Made by a program: the position numbers and the translations under genes. Of a stretch of 64,000 nucleotides of DNA, positions 48,935-57,623 are shown piece by piece. Source of the DNA: Anaerosacchariphilus polymeriproducens (GTDB taxonomy: Bacteria > Bacillota > Clostridia > Lachnospirales > Lachnospiraceae); NCBI RefSeq assembly GCF_003363435.1, contig NZ_QRCT01000050.1, forward strand, positions 62,001 through 126,000, in the 5' to 3' direction. Position 1 is the first letter of the stretch. Every line of letters begins with the position of its first letter. Under the pieces are notes generated by a model. That model made no database searches and was not told where the DNA came from. It saw nothing but the letters and a program-made list of their open reading frames with translations.

Positions 48935-50109
48935 TGGATGAGAAAATATTAAAAGAAATTAGTAGTCAATATAAAACACCAGCGTATGTCTTTGATTTAG
49001 ACGCAGTTAAAAATCGTGTACAACAGATTAGAAACGAATTAGGAAATAAAGTAAGAATTTGTTATGCAATGAAGGCGAATCCTTTTTTGGTAAGTAGAAT
49101 GAAAGATTGGGTGGACTGTTTTGAAGTATGTTCTCCAGGTGAATTCCGTATCTGTGAAAGATCGGAGATTTCGATGAAACAAATTGTTCTTTCAGGCGTT
49201 TATAAAGAAGAAAAAGATATAGAAAGAATCTTAGATATTTATAAAGGGAAAGGAGTATATACCATAGAATCTATTCAGCAGCTGGAATTGTTAGAAAAGT
49301 GCGCAGGTGAAAGGAATCTGAAGATTCATGTATTACTTCGCCTTTCCAGTGGGAACCAATTTGGTATGGATCGAACAATGATATGCAGTATCATTGAAAA
49401 ACGTAAAGAATATTCAGCGTTAGAGTTCAAAGGACTTCAGCTTTATTCAGGGACACAGAAAAGAAAAATCTCACAATTGGAAAAAGAACTCAACGAGTTG
49501 GACGAGTTATGTTCTTATCTTAATGAGCAGTATGACTTTTTGGCAGAAGAATTGGAGTACGGCCCAGGATTTTCGGTCTCATATTTCCAAAATGAGAAAT
49601 CAGATGAAATAGATTTATTAGCTGAATTTAGAAAAATTTTAGACCGGCTTAAATTTAAAGGAAGGATTACCCTTGAAATCGGCAGGTATTTAGTTGCCCA
49701 ATGTGGCAGCTTTTTCACTGCAATTGTAGATCAAAAAAGAAATCAGGATCAAAATTATTGTATTGTAGATGGAGGAATTCATCATCTGAATTATTATGGG
49801 CAGACAATGGCAATGAAACAGCCATATGTGATTCATTTAAAAGACCATAAAGAAGGAACGTTAGAAGCCTGGAATATTTGTGGATCTTTGTGTACGGTAA
49901 GTGATGTGATTGTAAAGCAATTTCCTCTGGAAAATGCACAGATAGGTGATATACTTGTTTTTCAAAATACAGGGGCTTATTCTGTCACAGAAGGAATCGG
50001 TCTGTTCTTAAGCAGAGATTTACCCAAGATATTATTTTATTCTATAGAAAATGGAGTCGAATTAATAAGGGACACACAAGTAACAGATACAATAAATTCA
50101 ATTAGTTAA
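48934..50109 (+). CDS. PLP-dependent decarboxylase (alanine-racemase fold, LysA/BtrK type)
   Basis: 391 residues, fold III PLP enzyme. The cofactor lysine is in CYAMKANPF (Lys47). LEIGRYLVAQCGSF matches the phosphate-binding EPGR of diaminopimelate decarboxylases, and CGSLCTVSDV holds the catalytic cysteine (Cys320) found in decarboxylases and absent from racemases. The GLQLYSGTQ block replaces the GxHxHxGS of LysA. This resembles the group acting in carrier-protein pathways such as BtrK of butirosin and the exosortase-A-associated decarboxylase. Start overlaps the previous stop by one base; GGAGG upstream. It probably decarboxylates the amino acid free or bound to the carrier. Confidence 0.8.
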   Translation: MDEKILKEISSQYKTPAYVFDLDAVKNRVQQIRNELGNKVRICYAMKANPFLVSRMKDWVDCFEVCSPGEFRICERSEISMKQIVLSGVYKEEKDIERILDIYKGKGVYTIESIQQLELLEKCAGERNLKIHVLLRLSSGNQFGMDRTMICSIIEKRKEYSALEFKGLQLYSGTQKRKISQLEKELNELDELCSYLNEQYDFLAEELEYGPGFSVSYFQNEKSDEIDLLAEFRKILDRLKFKGRITLEIGRYLVAQCGSFFTAIVDQKRNQDQNYCIVDGGIHHLNYYGQTMAMKQPYVIHLKDHKEGTLEAWNICGSLCTVSDVIVKQFPLENAQIGDILVFQNTGAYSVTEGIGLFLSRDLPKILFYSIENGVELIRDTQVTDTINSIS

Positions 50110-50135
50110 AAAGTTAATTTGAGAGGAGAATTATT

Positions 50136-50363
50136 ATGAAACAATTATTAGAAATTTTAGAGGATATCCAACCGGGAGTAGATTACGAAAATTGTACGAC
50201 ATTGATTGATGATGGAGTTTTAGATTCCTTTGCAATTTTGTCTATCGTAAGTGAGTTAGAAGAGGAATTCGATATTTCTATCACACCAGTAGAAATCATA
50301 CCAGACAACTTTAATTCTGCAAAAGCCCTTTGGGATATGGTGCAGCGTTTAAAGGAAGCATAG
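50136..50363 (+). CDS. DltC-like carrier protein
   Basis: 75-residue acidic acyl/peptidyl carrier protein. The phosphopantetheine serine is in DDGVLDSFAIL (Ser31), typical for DltC and related carriers. It should hold the activated amino acid or amine as a thioester for transfer by the MBOAT protein that follows. RBS GAGAGGAG. Confidence 0.88.
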   Translation: MKQLLEILEDIQPGVDYENCTTLIDDGVLDSFAILSIVSELEEEFDISITPVEIIPDNFNSAKALWDMVQRLKEA

Positions 50364-50381
50364 ATTTCGAAGGAGAATAAA

Positions 50382-51947
50382 ATGTCACTAATTTCAATGA
50401 AGTTTTTGCTGTTTGTACTTATCGCAGTCATTGGGTATTATAGTATCCCTAAGAAGTTTCAGTGGGTATGGTTGTTGATTTTAAGTTATATTTACTATGC
50501 ATCATCTGGAATAAAAATTGTATTTTTTATTCTATTTTCAACTATTACAACATATACGGCAGGTATTTTATTGCATAAGATAAGTACATGTCATGCAGAA
50601 AATCAAGATACGAATAGAAGCTTTAGAAAGCAGCAAATCATTAGTCAAAAGCGTTTAATTGTTGTTACGACACTTATTTTAAACTTTGGAATGTTGGGAA
50701 TATTAAAGTATACAAATTTTGTAATTGATATTTTTAATCACATTTCAGGAAATCAGATTACATTTTTTAATTTCCTTCTTCCCTTGGGAATTTCCTTTTA
50801 TACATTTCAATCAATGGGATATTTGTTAGATGTTTACTGGGAGAGATACAAACCGGAATTCAATTTTTTTCGTTTTGCGTTGTTTGTATCTTTTTTTCCG
50901 CAAATACTACAAGGCCCTATCAGCCGGTTTGACCACTTGGCTCATCAATTATTTGAGCAGCATACTTTTAATTGGGCGCAGGCGGAAGTAGCAGTTCAAA
51001 GGATTCTTTGGGGGTTCTTCAAAAAAATGGTGCTTGCAGATAATGCAGCAATGTTTGTAGATGGTATATTTAATCGTTATCAAGAATTTCCAGGGCTGTC
51101 TATCATTGCGGTTTTAGGTTATTCCATACAATTATACGGAGATTTTTCCGGTGGAATAGATGTAGTGATTGGAATCGCAGGTCTATTTGGAATTACATTA
51201 AAAGAGAATTTTAAACAACCGTTTTTTGCTAGATCTATTTCTGATTTCTGGCATCGCTGGCATATCACATTGGGAACTTGGATGAAAGATTATATTTTTT
51301 ATCCGATTTCTTTATCAAAAGGGATGAGTAGATTTGGAAAGTTTGCGAAGAAGACCTTCGGCAAAAAGGTAGGTCGTACTCTGCCTATTTGTGCTGCCAA
51401 TATTGTTGTATTTCTGGTAGTAGGAATCTGGCATGGGGCTGCTTGGAAATTTATAATATATGGATTATATAATGGATTAATAATTGCTTTTAGCGGACTT
51501 ATGGCTGCCAATTATCAAAAATGGAAAAAAGCCTGCCATATCAATGATAAGTCAAAACTGTGGATCGTATTTCAGATTGTAAGGACTTTTATCTTAGTTA
51601 ATATAAGTTGGTTTTTTGATCGTGCGGATAGTGTACGTCAGGCTCTTATTATGATGAAAAACGCAGTGACTCATTTTGAGATTACAAGTCTGTTAAATGG
51701 AAGTATATTAGAAACAGGAAAAAGTGTACAGAACTTTTCGATTATTATATTGATTATTTTACTTTTTGGATGTGCTATCGTATTTATGGTCAGCTTCATA
51801 CAGGAAAATAAAATAGCGGTACAGCAGGTACTGATCAGTAGACCTGTAATGATAAGATGGGCAGTATACTTAATGCTTCTTTTTGCTCTGCCGATATTGG
51901 GACAGCCGCCAACGAGTTCAGGAGGTTTTATCTATGCACAATTTTAA
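50382..51947 (+). CDS. MBOAT membrane acyltransferase (DltB/AlgI-like)
   Basis: 521 residues with about eleven membrane segments. Catalytic region: SDFWHRWHITLGTWMKDYIFYP and the invariant histidine of VVGIWHGAAWKFIIYG. The long FxRRWHxTL-type block with YIFYPISLSKG is nearer to AlgI-type O-acyltransferases than to typical DltB, which again separates this operon from the standard dlt system. It should pass the carrier-bound group across the membrane. Overlaps the next gene by 14 bases. Confidence 0.87.
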   Translation: MSLISMKFLLFVLIAVIGYYSIPKKFQWVWLLILSYIYYASSGIKIVFFILFSTITTYTAGILLHKISTCHAENQDTNRSFRKQQIISQKRLIVVTTLILNFGMLGILKYTNFVIDIFNHISGNQITFFNFLLPLGISFYTFQSMGYLLDVYWERYKPEFNFFRFALFVSFFPQILQGPISRFDHLAHQLFEQHTFNWAQAEVAVQRILWGFFKKMVLADNAAMFVDGIFNRYQEFPGLSIIAVLGYSIQLYGDFSGGIDVVIGIAGLFGITLKENFKQPFFARSISDFWHRWHITLGTWMKDYIFYPISLSKGMSRFGKFAKKTFGKKVGRTLPICAANIVVFLVVGIWHGAAWKFIIYGLYNGLIIAFSGLMAANYQKWKKACHINDKSKLWIVFQIVRTFILVNISWFFDRADSVRQALIMMKNAVTHFEITSLLNGSILETGKSVQNFSIIILIILLFGCAIVFMVSFIQENKIAVQQVLISRPVMIRWAVYLMLLFALPILGQPPTSSGGFIYAQF

Positions 51948-52905
51948 AAAAGTAGGCGGGATTGTTTTATTTATTGCTTTGTGCGTTGTAATAAGTGGTA
52001 TGTTCAATTTTATGCTCGTACCCTATAGCTATATTAGAGTTGATGTTCATAATATACAGGAAAAAAAGTATGATGACTTATATATAGGGACTTCACATGG
52101 GAAAGCAGGGATTAATCCATTGGAAGTAGATAAAATTACAGGAAGAAAAAGTACAAATCTGTGTCTGGGTGGAGAATACTTGGAAGATTCTTATTTTTTA
52201 ATCAAAGAGGCTGTTAGGCATCATAAACCTAAAAGGATTATTTACGAAGCAGATCCGGGGTATTGGGTTACAAAACCAAGTCAGAATACAGACTATAATA
52301 TGATATATCGCGAATTTCCTCCTTCCTTAGTAAAGGTTGAATATTATATTGCGAAGAATCTTTCTGCTGATTTTAGAAATACAATTTTTCCATGGTATAT
52401 GTGTAGAAATCAATATACTGCAATTCCTTCAATTATAAAAACAAAGCTCAGCCAAGAATATAAGAATTATGGAACAAAGGTATTTAAGGCAGAGAATCAA
52501 TCTTATGAGGAAGAAGGTTTTGTCCATATTAACCGCATGAAAGGAGTCCCAAAGAGTAAGGATAATTTAATTTTATGGGATGAGGCAAAAGTATATCAAG
52601 GGAATTTAGAATATTTCAAGAAACTGGTACAATATTGCAAGAAAAATGATATTGAATTGATAGCGATTACGACTCCAATACCACAGGAGACACTAGAACA
52701 ATATGCAGAACATTATGATGATGCAAATAAGTATTTCAGTAAACTAATGAACCAATACAATATTACATATTATAATTTTAATTATATGGAAGAAAAAGAA
52801 ATAGATAGAAGTTCAGATGCATTCAGCGATTATGATGGGCATATGTATGGTGATGCTGCACAAAACTTTAGTCGTATTTTAGGAAAATATTTAAATAGAA
52901 AATAG
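51934..52905 (+). CDS. SGNH/DltD-like membrane-anchored transferase
   Basis: 323 residues: one N-terminal membrane anchor (GGIVLFIALCVVISGMFNFML), then an extracellular domain with the nucleophile in YIGTSHGKAG (Ser54) and a C-terminal Asp/His pair in DYDGHMY (His303). This is the role of DltD, final transfer to the surface polymer. Start at the ATG at 51934 with AGGAGG; the longer upstream frame lies inside the MBOAT gene. Confidence 0.8.
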   Translation: MHNFKKVGGIVLFIALCVVISGMFNFMLVPYSYIRVDVHNIQEKKYDDLYIGTSHGKAGINPLEVDKITGRKSTNLCLGGEYLEDSYFLIKEAVRHHKPKRIIYEADPGYWVTKPSQNTDYNMIYREFPPSLVKVEYYIAKNLSADFRNTIFPWYMCRNQYTAIPSIIKTKLSQEYKNYGTKVFKAENQSYEEEGFVHINRMKGVPKSKDNLILWDEAKVYQGNLEYFKKLVQYCKKNDIELIAITTPIPQETLEQYAEHYDDANKYFSKLMNQYNITYYNFNYMEEKEIDRSSDAFSDYDGHMYGDAAQNFSRILGKYLNRK

Positions 52906-52926
52906 TACAAAGTAGTCATAGAAAAG

Positions 52927-52973
52927 AAAGTTCTTAAATAACTTTATGAAAAGGAATTTAAGAACTTTTTTGT
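52927..52973 (+). terminator. Terminator of the Dlt-like operon
   Basis: Perfect 13-base arms AAAGTTCTTAAAT and ATTTAAGAACTTT, then T-run. Confidence 0.85.
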
Positions 52974-53080
52974 GTTAAAACATGAAATATGGAATATTAA
53001 ATCGATTTATTGCGAATTATATACAAAAGTGATACAATTTGGAAGTGGGTAATATAATTGTAAGATGTTGGAGGATTAAA

Positions 53081-54925
53081 ATGCAAAGTGATTTTGAAAT
53101 AGACACATCTGGCACAGAAAAGACCTCGCGTGATGAATGGAATCATATTATGGAAGAATTAAAATCAGGATCAGATAATATATTGGATTCGTATAGTACT
53201 GATTTGGTCATTCAAAAAGTTTACAAAATGGTAGAAAAAAACTATTTGGAACGATTAAAATTAGAACAGGATTTGGAAGATACGACTATACGCTTAGCTG
53301 CTCTGATAAATTCGGTACCAGGTGGTATACTTACTTGTGAAGTATCTGATAAAATGAAAATAGTATATTGTAACGATGCAGTTCCGACCCTTTGGGGCTA
53401 TACAAAAGAAGAATTCTTTATCTTAGGGAAACAGGGAGTTCAATCTCTTATATATGAAGAGGATTGGGAGATGGTACATGAAGAAATATTATCTGCCATT
53501 CAGGATAACAGGACATTGGAATATATCTGTCGAATTAAGCATAAAGATGGATTTTATCCCTGGGTCCATGTAATAGGAGTAAAATTTAAAGAAGAGAATA
53601 ATCATCCGATATTTAATATTGTGATTATTGATGTTACAAAAGAAAAAGAAAATGAATTAAAATTTCGATATATGGCTGAATATGATTCCCTTACAGGGAT
53701 TTATAATAGAGATACATTTTTTAGAAAAACAAAAGAGATGTTGAATCAAAATAAAAATGAAAAATATGTGCTGATTCACTGGGATGTGGAACGGTTTAAA
53801 GTGATAAATGATTTATTTGGTAATAAGGTTGGAGATGAAATATTAAAGGAAATAGCAAGATATTTTGAGCATTCAATGAAGGATATAGGAATTGCGGGGC
53901 GTTTGGAAACAGATCATTTTGCGGTTTGTTTTCCTGAAAAGTATTTAGATATGGATGCCACAATCAAGCAGATTAACAATAATTTCAAAGCAATTCATCT
54001 TAGTTATGAGATATTAATACATGCAGGAGTCTACTTTATAGATGATATTTCAGTGCCGGTCAATATCATGTGTGATAGAGCACAATTAGCATTAATGACG
54101 GTAAAAGGGAATTATATTAGACGCTATGCCTTTTATGATAAAAAGCTCCGTGATTCTATTTTGGGAGAACAAGAGCTTAAAATAGATATGCATGGTGCAT
54201 TAGAGAAGGAACAGTTTGAAATATATATACAACCGAAGTGTAAAATGGAAGGGAAGCAGGTAATAGGAGGCGAGTCCCTGGTACGCTGGCTCCATCCTGT
54301 AAAGGGTATGATTTCGCCTAAGGATTTTATCCCATTGTTTGAGAAAAGCGGCTTTATCGTAAAGTTAGACGCATATGTTTGGGAAAAGACATGTCAATTA
54401 ATAGCTAAGTGGAAGAAAGAAGGGCACGAAATCACTCCGCTATCAGTTAATGTTTCAAGAATCAATTTTTTTAATCCAAAGTTGTGTGACCAGTTATTAG
54501 AATTGGTACAGAAATATGATATTGATCCAAAATATTTAGAATTAGAGGTAACAGAAAGCGTCTATATTCAGGAAGCTACTTTGATTTATGGCGTATTAGA
54601 AAAATTACAGAGCTTAGGATTCCATATTTTAATGGATGATTTTGGAAGTGGATATTCTTCGCTTAATATGTTGAAAGATGCCCCTGTAGATATAATTAAA
54701 TTGGACCTTCGTTTTTTGTCGGGTGATGATAAAAAGGGAAGAGGAAGAGATATTTTATCTGCAGTCGTACAAATGGCTAAAGTATTACGCCTTCAAGTAA
54801 TCGCAGAAGGGGTTGAAACAGAAGAACAGGCTAAATTCTTAAAAGACATACAGTGCGATTATGCACAAGGCTATTATTATTCAAGACCGGTTCCGGTAGA
54901 TACGTTTGAAAAGATGGTTTATTAA
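53081..54925 (+). CDS. PAS-GGDEF-EAL protein, probable c-di-GMP phosphodiesterase
   Basis: 614 residues, cytosolic: PAS domain at about 80-195, GGDEF domain 200-350, EAL domain 365-610. The GGDEF signature is degenerate (GRLETDHFAV), so cyclase activity is unlikely. The EAL domain keeps ESLVRW, VNVSRINF, LEVTES, DDFGSGYSSL, KLD and AEGVET, the set for metal binding and hydrolysis. Expected to lower c-di-GMP, the ligand of the riboswitch 14 kb upstream. Start at the ATG at 53081 with TTGGAGGA. Confidence 0.9.
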   Translation: MQSDFEIDTSGTEKTSRDEWNHIMEELKSGSDNILDSYSTDLVIQKVYKMVEKNYLERLKLEQDLEDTTIRLAALINSVPGGILTCEVSDKMKIVYCNDAVPTLWGYTKEEFFILGKQGVQSLIYEEDWEMVHEEILSAIQDNRTLEYICRIKHKDGFYPWVHVIGVKFKEENNHPIFNIVIIDVTKEKENELKFRYMAEYDSLTGIYNRDTFFRKTKEMLNQNKNEKYVLIHWDVERFKVINDLFGNKVGDEILKEIARYFEHSMKDIGIAGRLETDHFAVCFPEKYLDMDATIKQINNNFKAIHLSYEILIHAGVYFIDDISVPVNIMCDRAQLALMTVKGNYIRRYAFYDKKLRDSILGEQELKIDMHGALEKEQFEIYIQPKCKMEGKQVIGGESLVRWLHPVKGMISPKDFIPLFEKSGFIVKLDAYVWEKTCQLIAKWKKEGHEITPLSVNVSRINFFNPKLCDQLLELVQKYDIDPKYLELEVTESVYIQEATLIYGVLEKLQSLGFHILMDDFGSGYSSLNMLKDAPVDIIKLDLRFLSGDDKKGRGRDILSAVVQMAKVLRLQVIAEGVETEEQAKFLKDIQCDYAQGYYYSRPVPVDTFEKMVY

Positions 54926-54952
54926 AACTCTAAAGAAAATTCCAATATAAAG

Positions 54953-55008
54953 TTCCCCATCTGTTTTCTTACTTTTATGGTTGAAACCATGAGACAACAG
55001 ATGGGGAA
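54953..55008. terminator. Bidirectional terminator between the EAL gene and DUF4870 gene
   Basis: Perfect 13-base arms TTCCCCATCTGTT (54953-54965) and AACAGATGGGGAA (54996-55008). An inner hairpin ATGGTTGAAACCAT (54977-54990) makes the loop a second stem. T-rich on both exits. Confidence 0.75.
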
Positions 55009-55017
55009 AATTGTTTG

Positions 55018-55284
55018 CTATTTAATTAATTTGATGGAACCAATTAAAGGCATTTCTTTTTCTTCTTCATTTATTGCGCCAATTAATCCAATTACCCAGC
55101 ATACAATTAAAAAGATAAGTAATATCTGTCCTAAGCATGGGATTGGAGTTAAAAGCATAAATAGCCATAAAACCAATGCTTGATTTAGGTGAAATTTTGC
55201 TCCTTCTTTATCACCTGCTACTAAAGCAATAATTAAACCTATCCAAGTGATATAGGCAACAATACCAGTTGTTCTTTTATCCAT
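55018..55284 (-). CDS. DUF4870 (Tic20-like) small membrane protein
   Basis: 88 residues with two or three membrane segments (GIVAYITWIGLIIALVAG, KFHLNQALVLWLFMLL, LIVCWVIGLIGAI). The KEGAKFHLNQAL signature is that of DUF4870. Function unknown. RBS AAGGAGAG. Confidence 0.82.
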   Translation of the reverse strand: MDKRTTGIVAYITWIGLIIALVAGDKEGAKFHLNQALVLWLFMLLTPIPCLGQILLIFLIVCWVIGLIGAINEEEKEMPLIGSIKLIK

Positions 55285-55439
55285 AACTTCTCTCCTTTAA
55301 TATTTAATAAATTCTTATCGACATTTATAGACAAATTCTAACATAAATGTTTCCAAATATCAATAAGAAAATGGTACTAACATAATAGTACAATAGTATG
55401 AATTACGATATAAAATTAATGATAAACGATAAAAATTAA

Positions 55440-55468
55440 TTGACAAATGATTAATACTGTTTTATAGT
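55440..55468 (+). promoter_or_regulatory. Promoter of the DUF2975/XRE pair
   Basis: TTGACA (55440-55445), 17 bases, TATAGT (55463-55468); TATAAT at 55468 is at a poor distance. Confidence 0.65.
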
Positions 55469-55500
55469 ATAATTAACTTTATTTTAATAGGAGGTTAATT

Positions 55501-56133
55501 ATGAAAGAAAAGATAAAACTGGTTCAAAAAAATAGTAAGCAGTATCGATGGTTATTAAGAATAATATTAGTATTATTAGGAGCATGGATTTTATACTCGT
55601 CAACTCGTGGAATTTTCTATTCTATGCAAGAATCCAATGCGTTTGCTGTCAAGGAAACAACGGATGATGTTACTGGTTATCCAGATAAAGTTCTTACAAT
55701 TAACGGAAAAGAAGAGCCGATTATTGATATAGATATGTATTCCGGACCTTATCATACTAGTAAAGAAACAGGATTGCCCAATTACAAATTTTCAGTACTT
55801 ATTGATATTTTAACTAATACATTAAAAGTAGTATTTATTTTTATTATCATAATTATTGTATATAAAATGAATGAAGAAATAATAAAAGATATAAGTCCTT
55901 TTTCCAAAAAGAATGTAAAACGTTTGAGGGTTATAAGCATTTTAGTACTTGCTTTTATTTTTGTACCTATTTATACGGAATTTATTTTAACGCTTTTGGT
56001 ATTTTTAAAGTCGGCCGTACAATTTACTATTATGGATTTCCTATTGATTTTTCTTAGTTTTGCAATCTATGGGATCTCTTACATAATAGAATATGCTTGT
56101 GCATTACAGAAAGAGGTAGATGAAACGATTTGA
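55501..56133 (+). CDS. DUF2975 membrane protein
   Basis: 210 residues with four predicted membrane segments (about 17-37, 100-122, 145-168, 175-200) and an external loop after the first. DUF2975 proteins are regularly encoded with a small YozG-type regulator, as here. Perhaps it senses a membrane signal and modulates the partner. RBS TAGGAGG. Confidence 0.82.
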   Translation: MKEKIKLVQKNSKQYRWLLRIILVLLGAWILYSSTRGIFYSMQESNAFAVKETTDDVTGYPDKVLTINGKEEPIIDIDMYSGPYHTSKETGLPNYKFSVLIDILTNTLKVVFIFIIIIIVYKMNEEIIKDISPFSKKNVKRLRVISILVLAFIFVPIYTEFILTLLVFLKSAVQFTIMDFLLIFLSFAIYGISYIIEYACALQKEVDETI

Positions 56134-56142
56134 GGTGAAAAA

Positions 56143-56352
56143 ATGAGTATTATATTAAGACTTGACCGTGTGATGGCAGATCGAAAAATTTCATTGAATG
56201 AACTTGCAGAAAAAGTAGGGATTTCTAATGTGAATCTATCGAATTTGAAGACTGGGAAGGTGAAAGCAATACGTTTCTCAACTTTAAATGCAATTTGTGA
56301 AGTGTTAGACTGTCAACCCGGTGATATTTTAGAATATAAGAGTGAGGAATAA
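56143..56352 (+). CDS. Cro/CI-type (YozG-like) regulator
   Basis: 69 residues, one helix-turn-helix (RKISLNELAEKVGISNVNLSNLKTGK), ending with the CQPGDILEY turn typical for this group. Nine bases after the DUF2975 gene, with GAGGTG at the stop. Confidence 0.9.
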   Translation: MSIILRLDRVMADRKISLNELAEKVGISNVNLSNLKTGKVKAIRFSTLNAICEVLDCQPGDILEYKSEE

Positions 56353-56471
56353 TTTCTTTAATTGAAATTTTGGGTCTCTTAAGAATACAAGCTTTTATAG
56401 CTTGTAAATGGTCAACAGATTATAAACATAAAATATTTAAAGATTTTGTCATTACAGTTTAAATGACAGTA

Positions 56472-57314
56472 CTATGATTTGAGACGAAGAGGATCAAGTA
56501 CACGATTCATTTCTTTAATGTGTTTAATAACACTTTCTTTCTGACGTATTGCAAGACCTACATAAAGACTGTCGATAATGCTGACCTGAGTAACACGTGG
56601 TGAAATAAACAGTTGTTTAGGTGAATAAAGTTCCAGACAAATATCTGATACCTGTGAAATTGGAGTTTTAGAGTATCCTGTAATACTGATGGTCTTTGCT
56701 TTATGTGCTTGGGCTTCACGCATTGCGCTGATGACTTCAGTGGTCTGCCCGGTGTGTGAGATGCCTACCAGTACATCAGTTAAATTCAACTGTGAAGCAA
56801 TAATCAGACTTAAATGAGAATCTGTAATAGCTGTTGCAGGAATTCCGATTCGCATTAATCTGATATAAAAATCTTCAGCAAGTGAAGCAGATGCTCCGAC
56901 TCCCAAGATATAAATATGAGATGCATTGTTCAGGTATTCGACCGATTCAGCAATCATATTGTAATCCAGGCTGTTCAGGGACTGCTCTAGTGTATCAATA
57001 TTACAGCTAAATACTTTTCTAGTAATGGTCTCCATATCATCTTCAGTTTTCAACTCTTCAAAGATAGTTTGTATTGCAGGCTTTTGGGTATGAGCTGCTA
57101 GTCTAATCTTTAAATCACTGAAGCCAGACAGACCTATAGTCTTACAGAATCTGACAATACTAGATTCAGCAATATTAAGTTTTGCAGCGAATTGCTGAAT
57201 ACTTAGTTCTATTACTTCTTTTGTATTATTTAATATAAAATCAGCTATTTTTTTTTCCACTTTATGAAACGAAGGATATTGGGATTGAATAATAATAAAT
57301 GGATTTTGTTCCAT
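56472..57314 (-). CDS. MurR/RpiR-family transcriptional regulator
   Basis: 280 residues: N-terminal HTH_6 (LSIQQFAAKLNIAESSIVRFCKTIGLSGFSDLK) and a C-terminal SIS domain (YILGVGASASLAEDF, VGISHTGQTTEVISAM) that binds a phosphosugar. Divergent from the metallophosphoesterase gene, which it may regulate. RBS AGGAGGG. Confidence 0.92.
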   Translation of the reverse strand: MEQNPFIIIQSQYPSFHKVEKKIADFILNNTKEVIELSIQQFAAKLNIAESSIVRFCKTIGLSGFSDLKIRLAAHTQKPAIQTIFEELKTEDDMETITRKVFSCNIDTLEQSLNSLDYNMIAESVEYLNNASHIYILGVGASASLAEDFYIRLMRIGIPATAITDSHLSLIIASQLNLTDVLVGISHTGQTTEVISAMREAQAHKAKTISITGYSKTPISQVSDICLELYSPKQLFISPRVTQVSIIDSLYVGLAIRQKESVIKHIKEMNRVLDPLRLKS

Positions 57315-57623
57315 ATTTGCCCTCCTGAGAATTTAATCTTAAAACAATTATTTTGAAATATTCTATCATAAAATAGAAAAGTCTGCATCTATTCGAATAC
57401 ATTAATTTGTAATTATACAATATATACAAATATGTTTCATGATTTTACAGAAAATTCCTTAAAGTATGAAAATATACACAAAAATATATTTTATCATTGC
57501 ATTTTATTGGAATATTGCACTAAAATGAATTTTATTTTTTGTAAACATGTAATTATAGAAAAATATTCATTTTAATGTTAAGGTATAAGTATGATTATAT
57601 AAATTAGAATGGAGGAAAAATTT

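Noticed and set aside
54977-55183. Plus-strand frame of 68 codons
   Set aside because: It lies in the terminator and opposite the DUF4870 gene, whose protein pattern is clear.
56389-56407. ACAAGCT/AGCTTGT hairpin between the XRE and RpiR genes
   Set aside because: Short stem without a T-run on either strand; not called as terminator.
57335-57608. AT-rich region between the RpiR and phosphoesterase genes
   Set aside because: Searched for promoter pairs and an operator dyad; nothing convincing enough to list.
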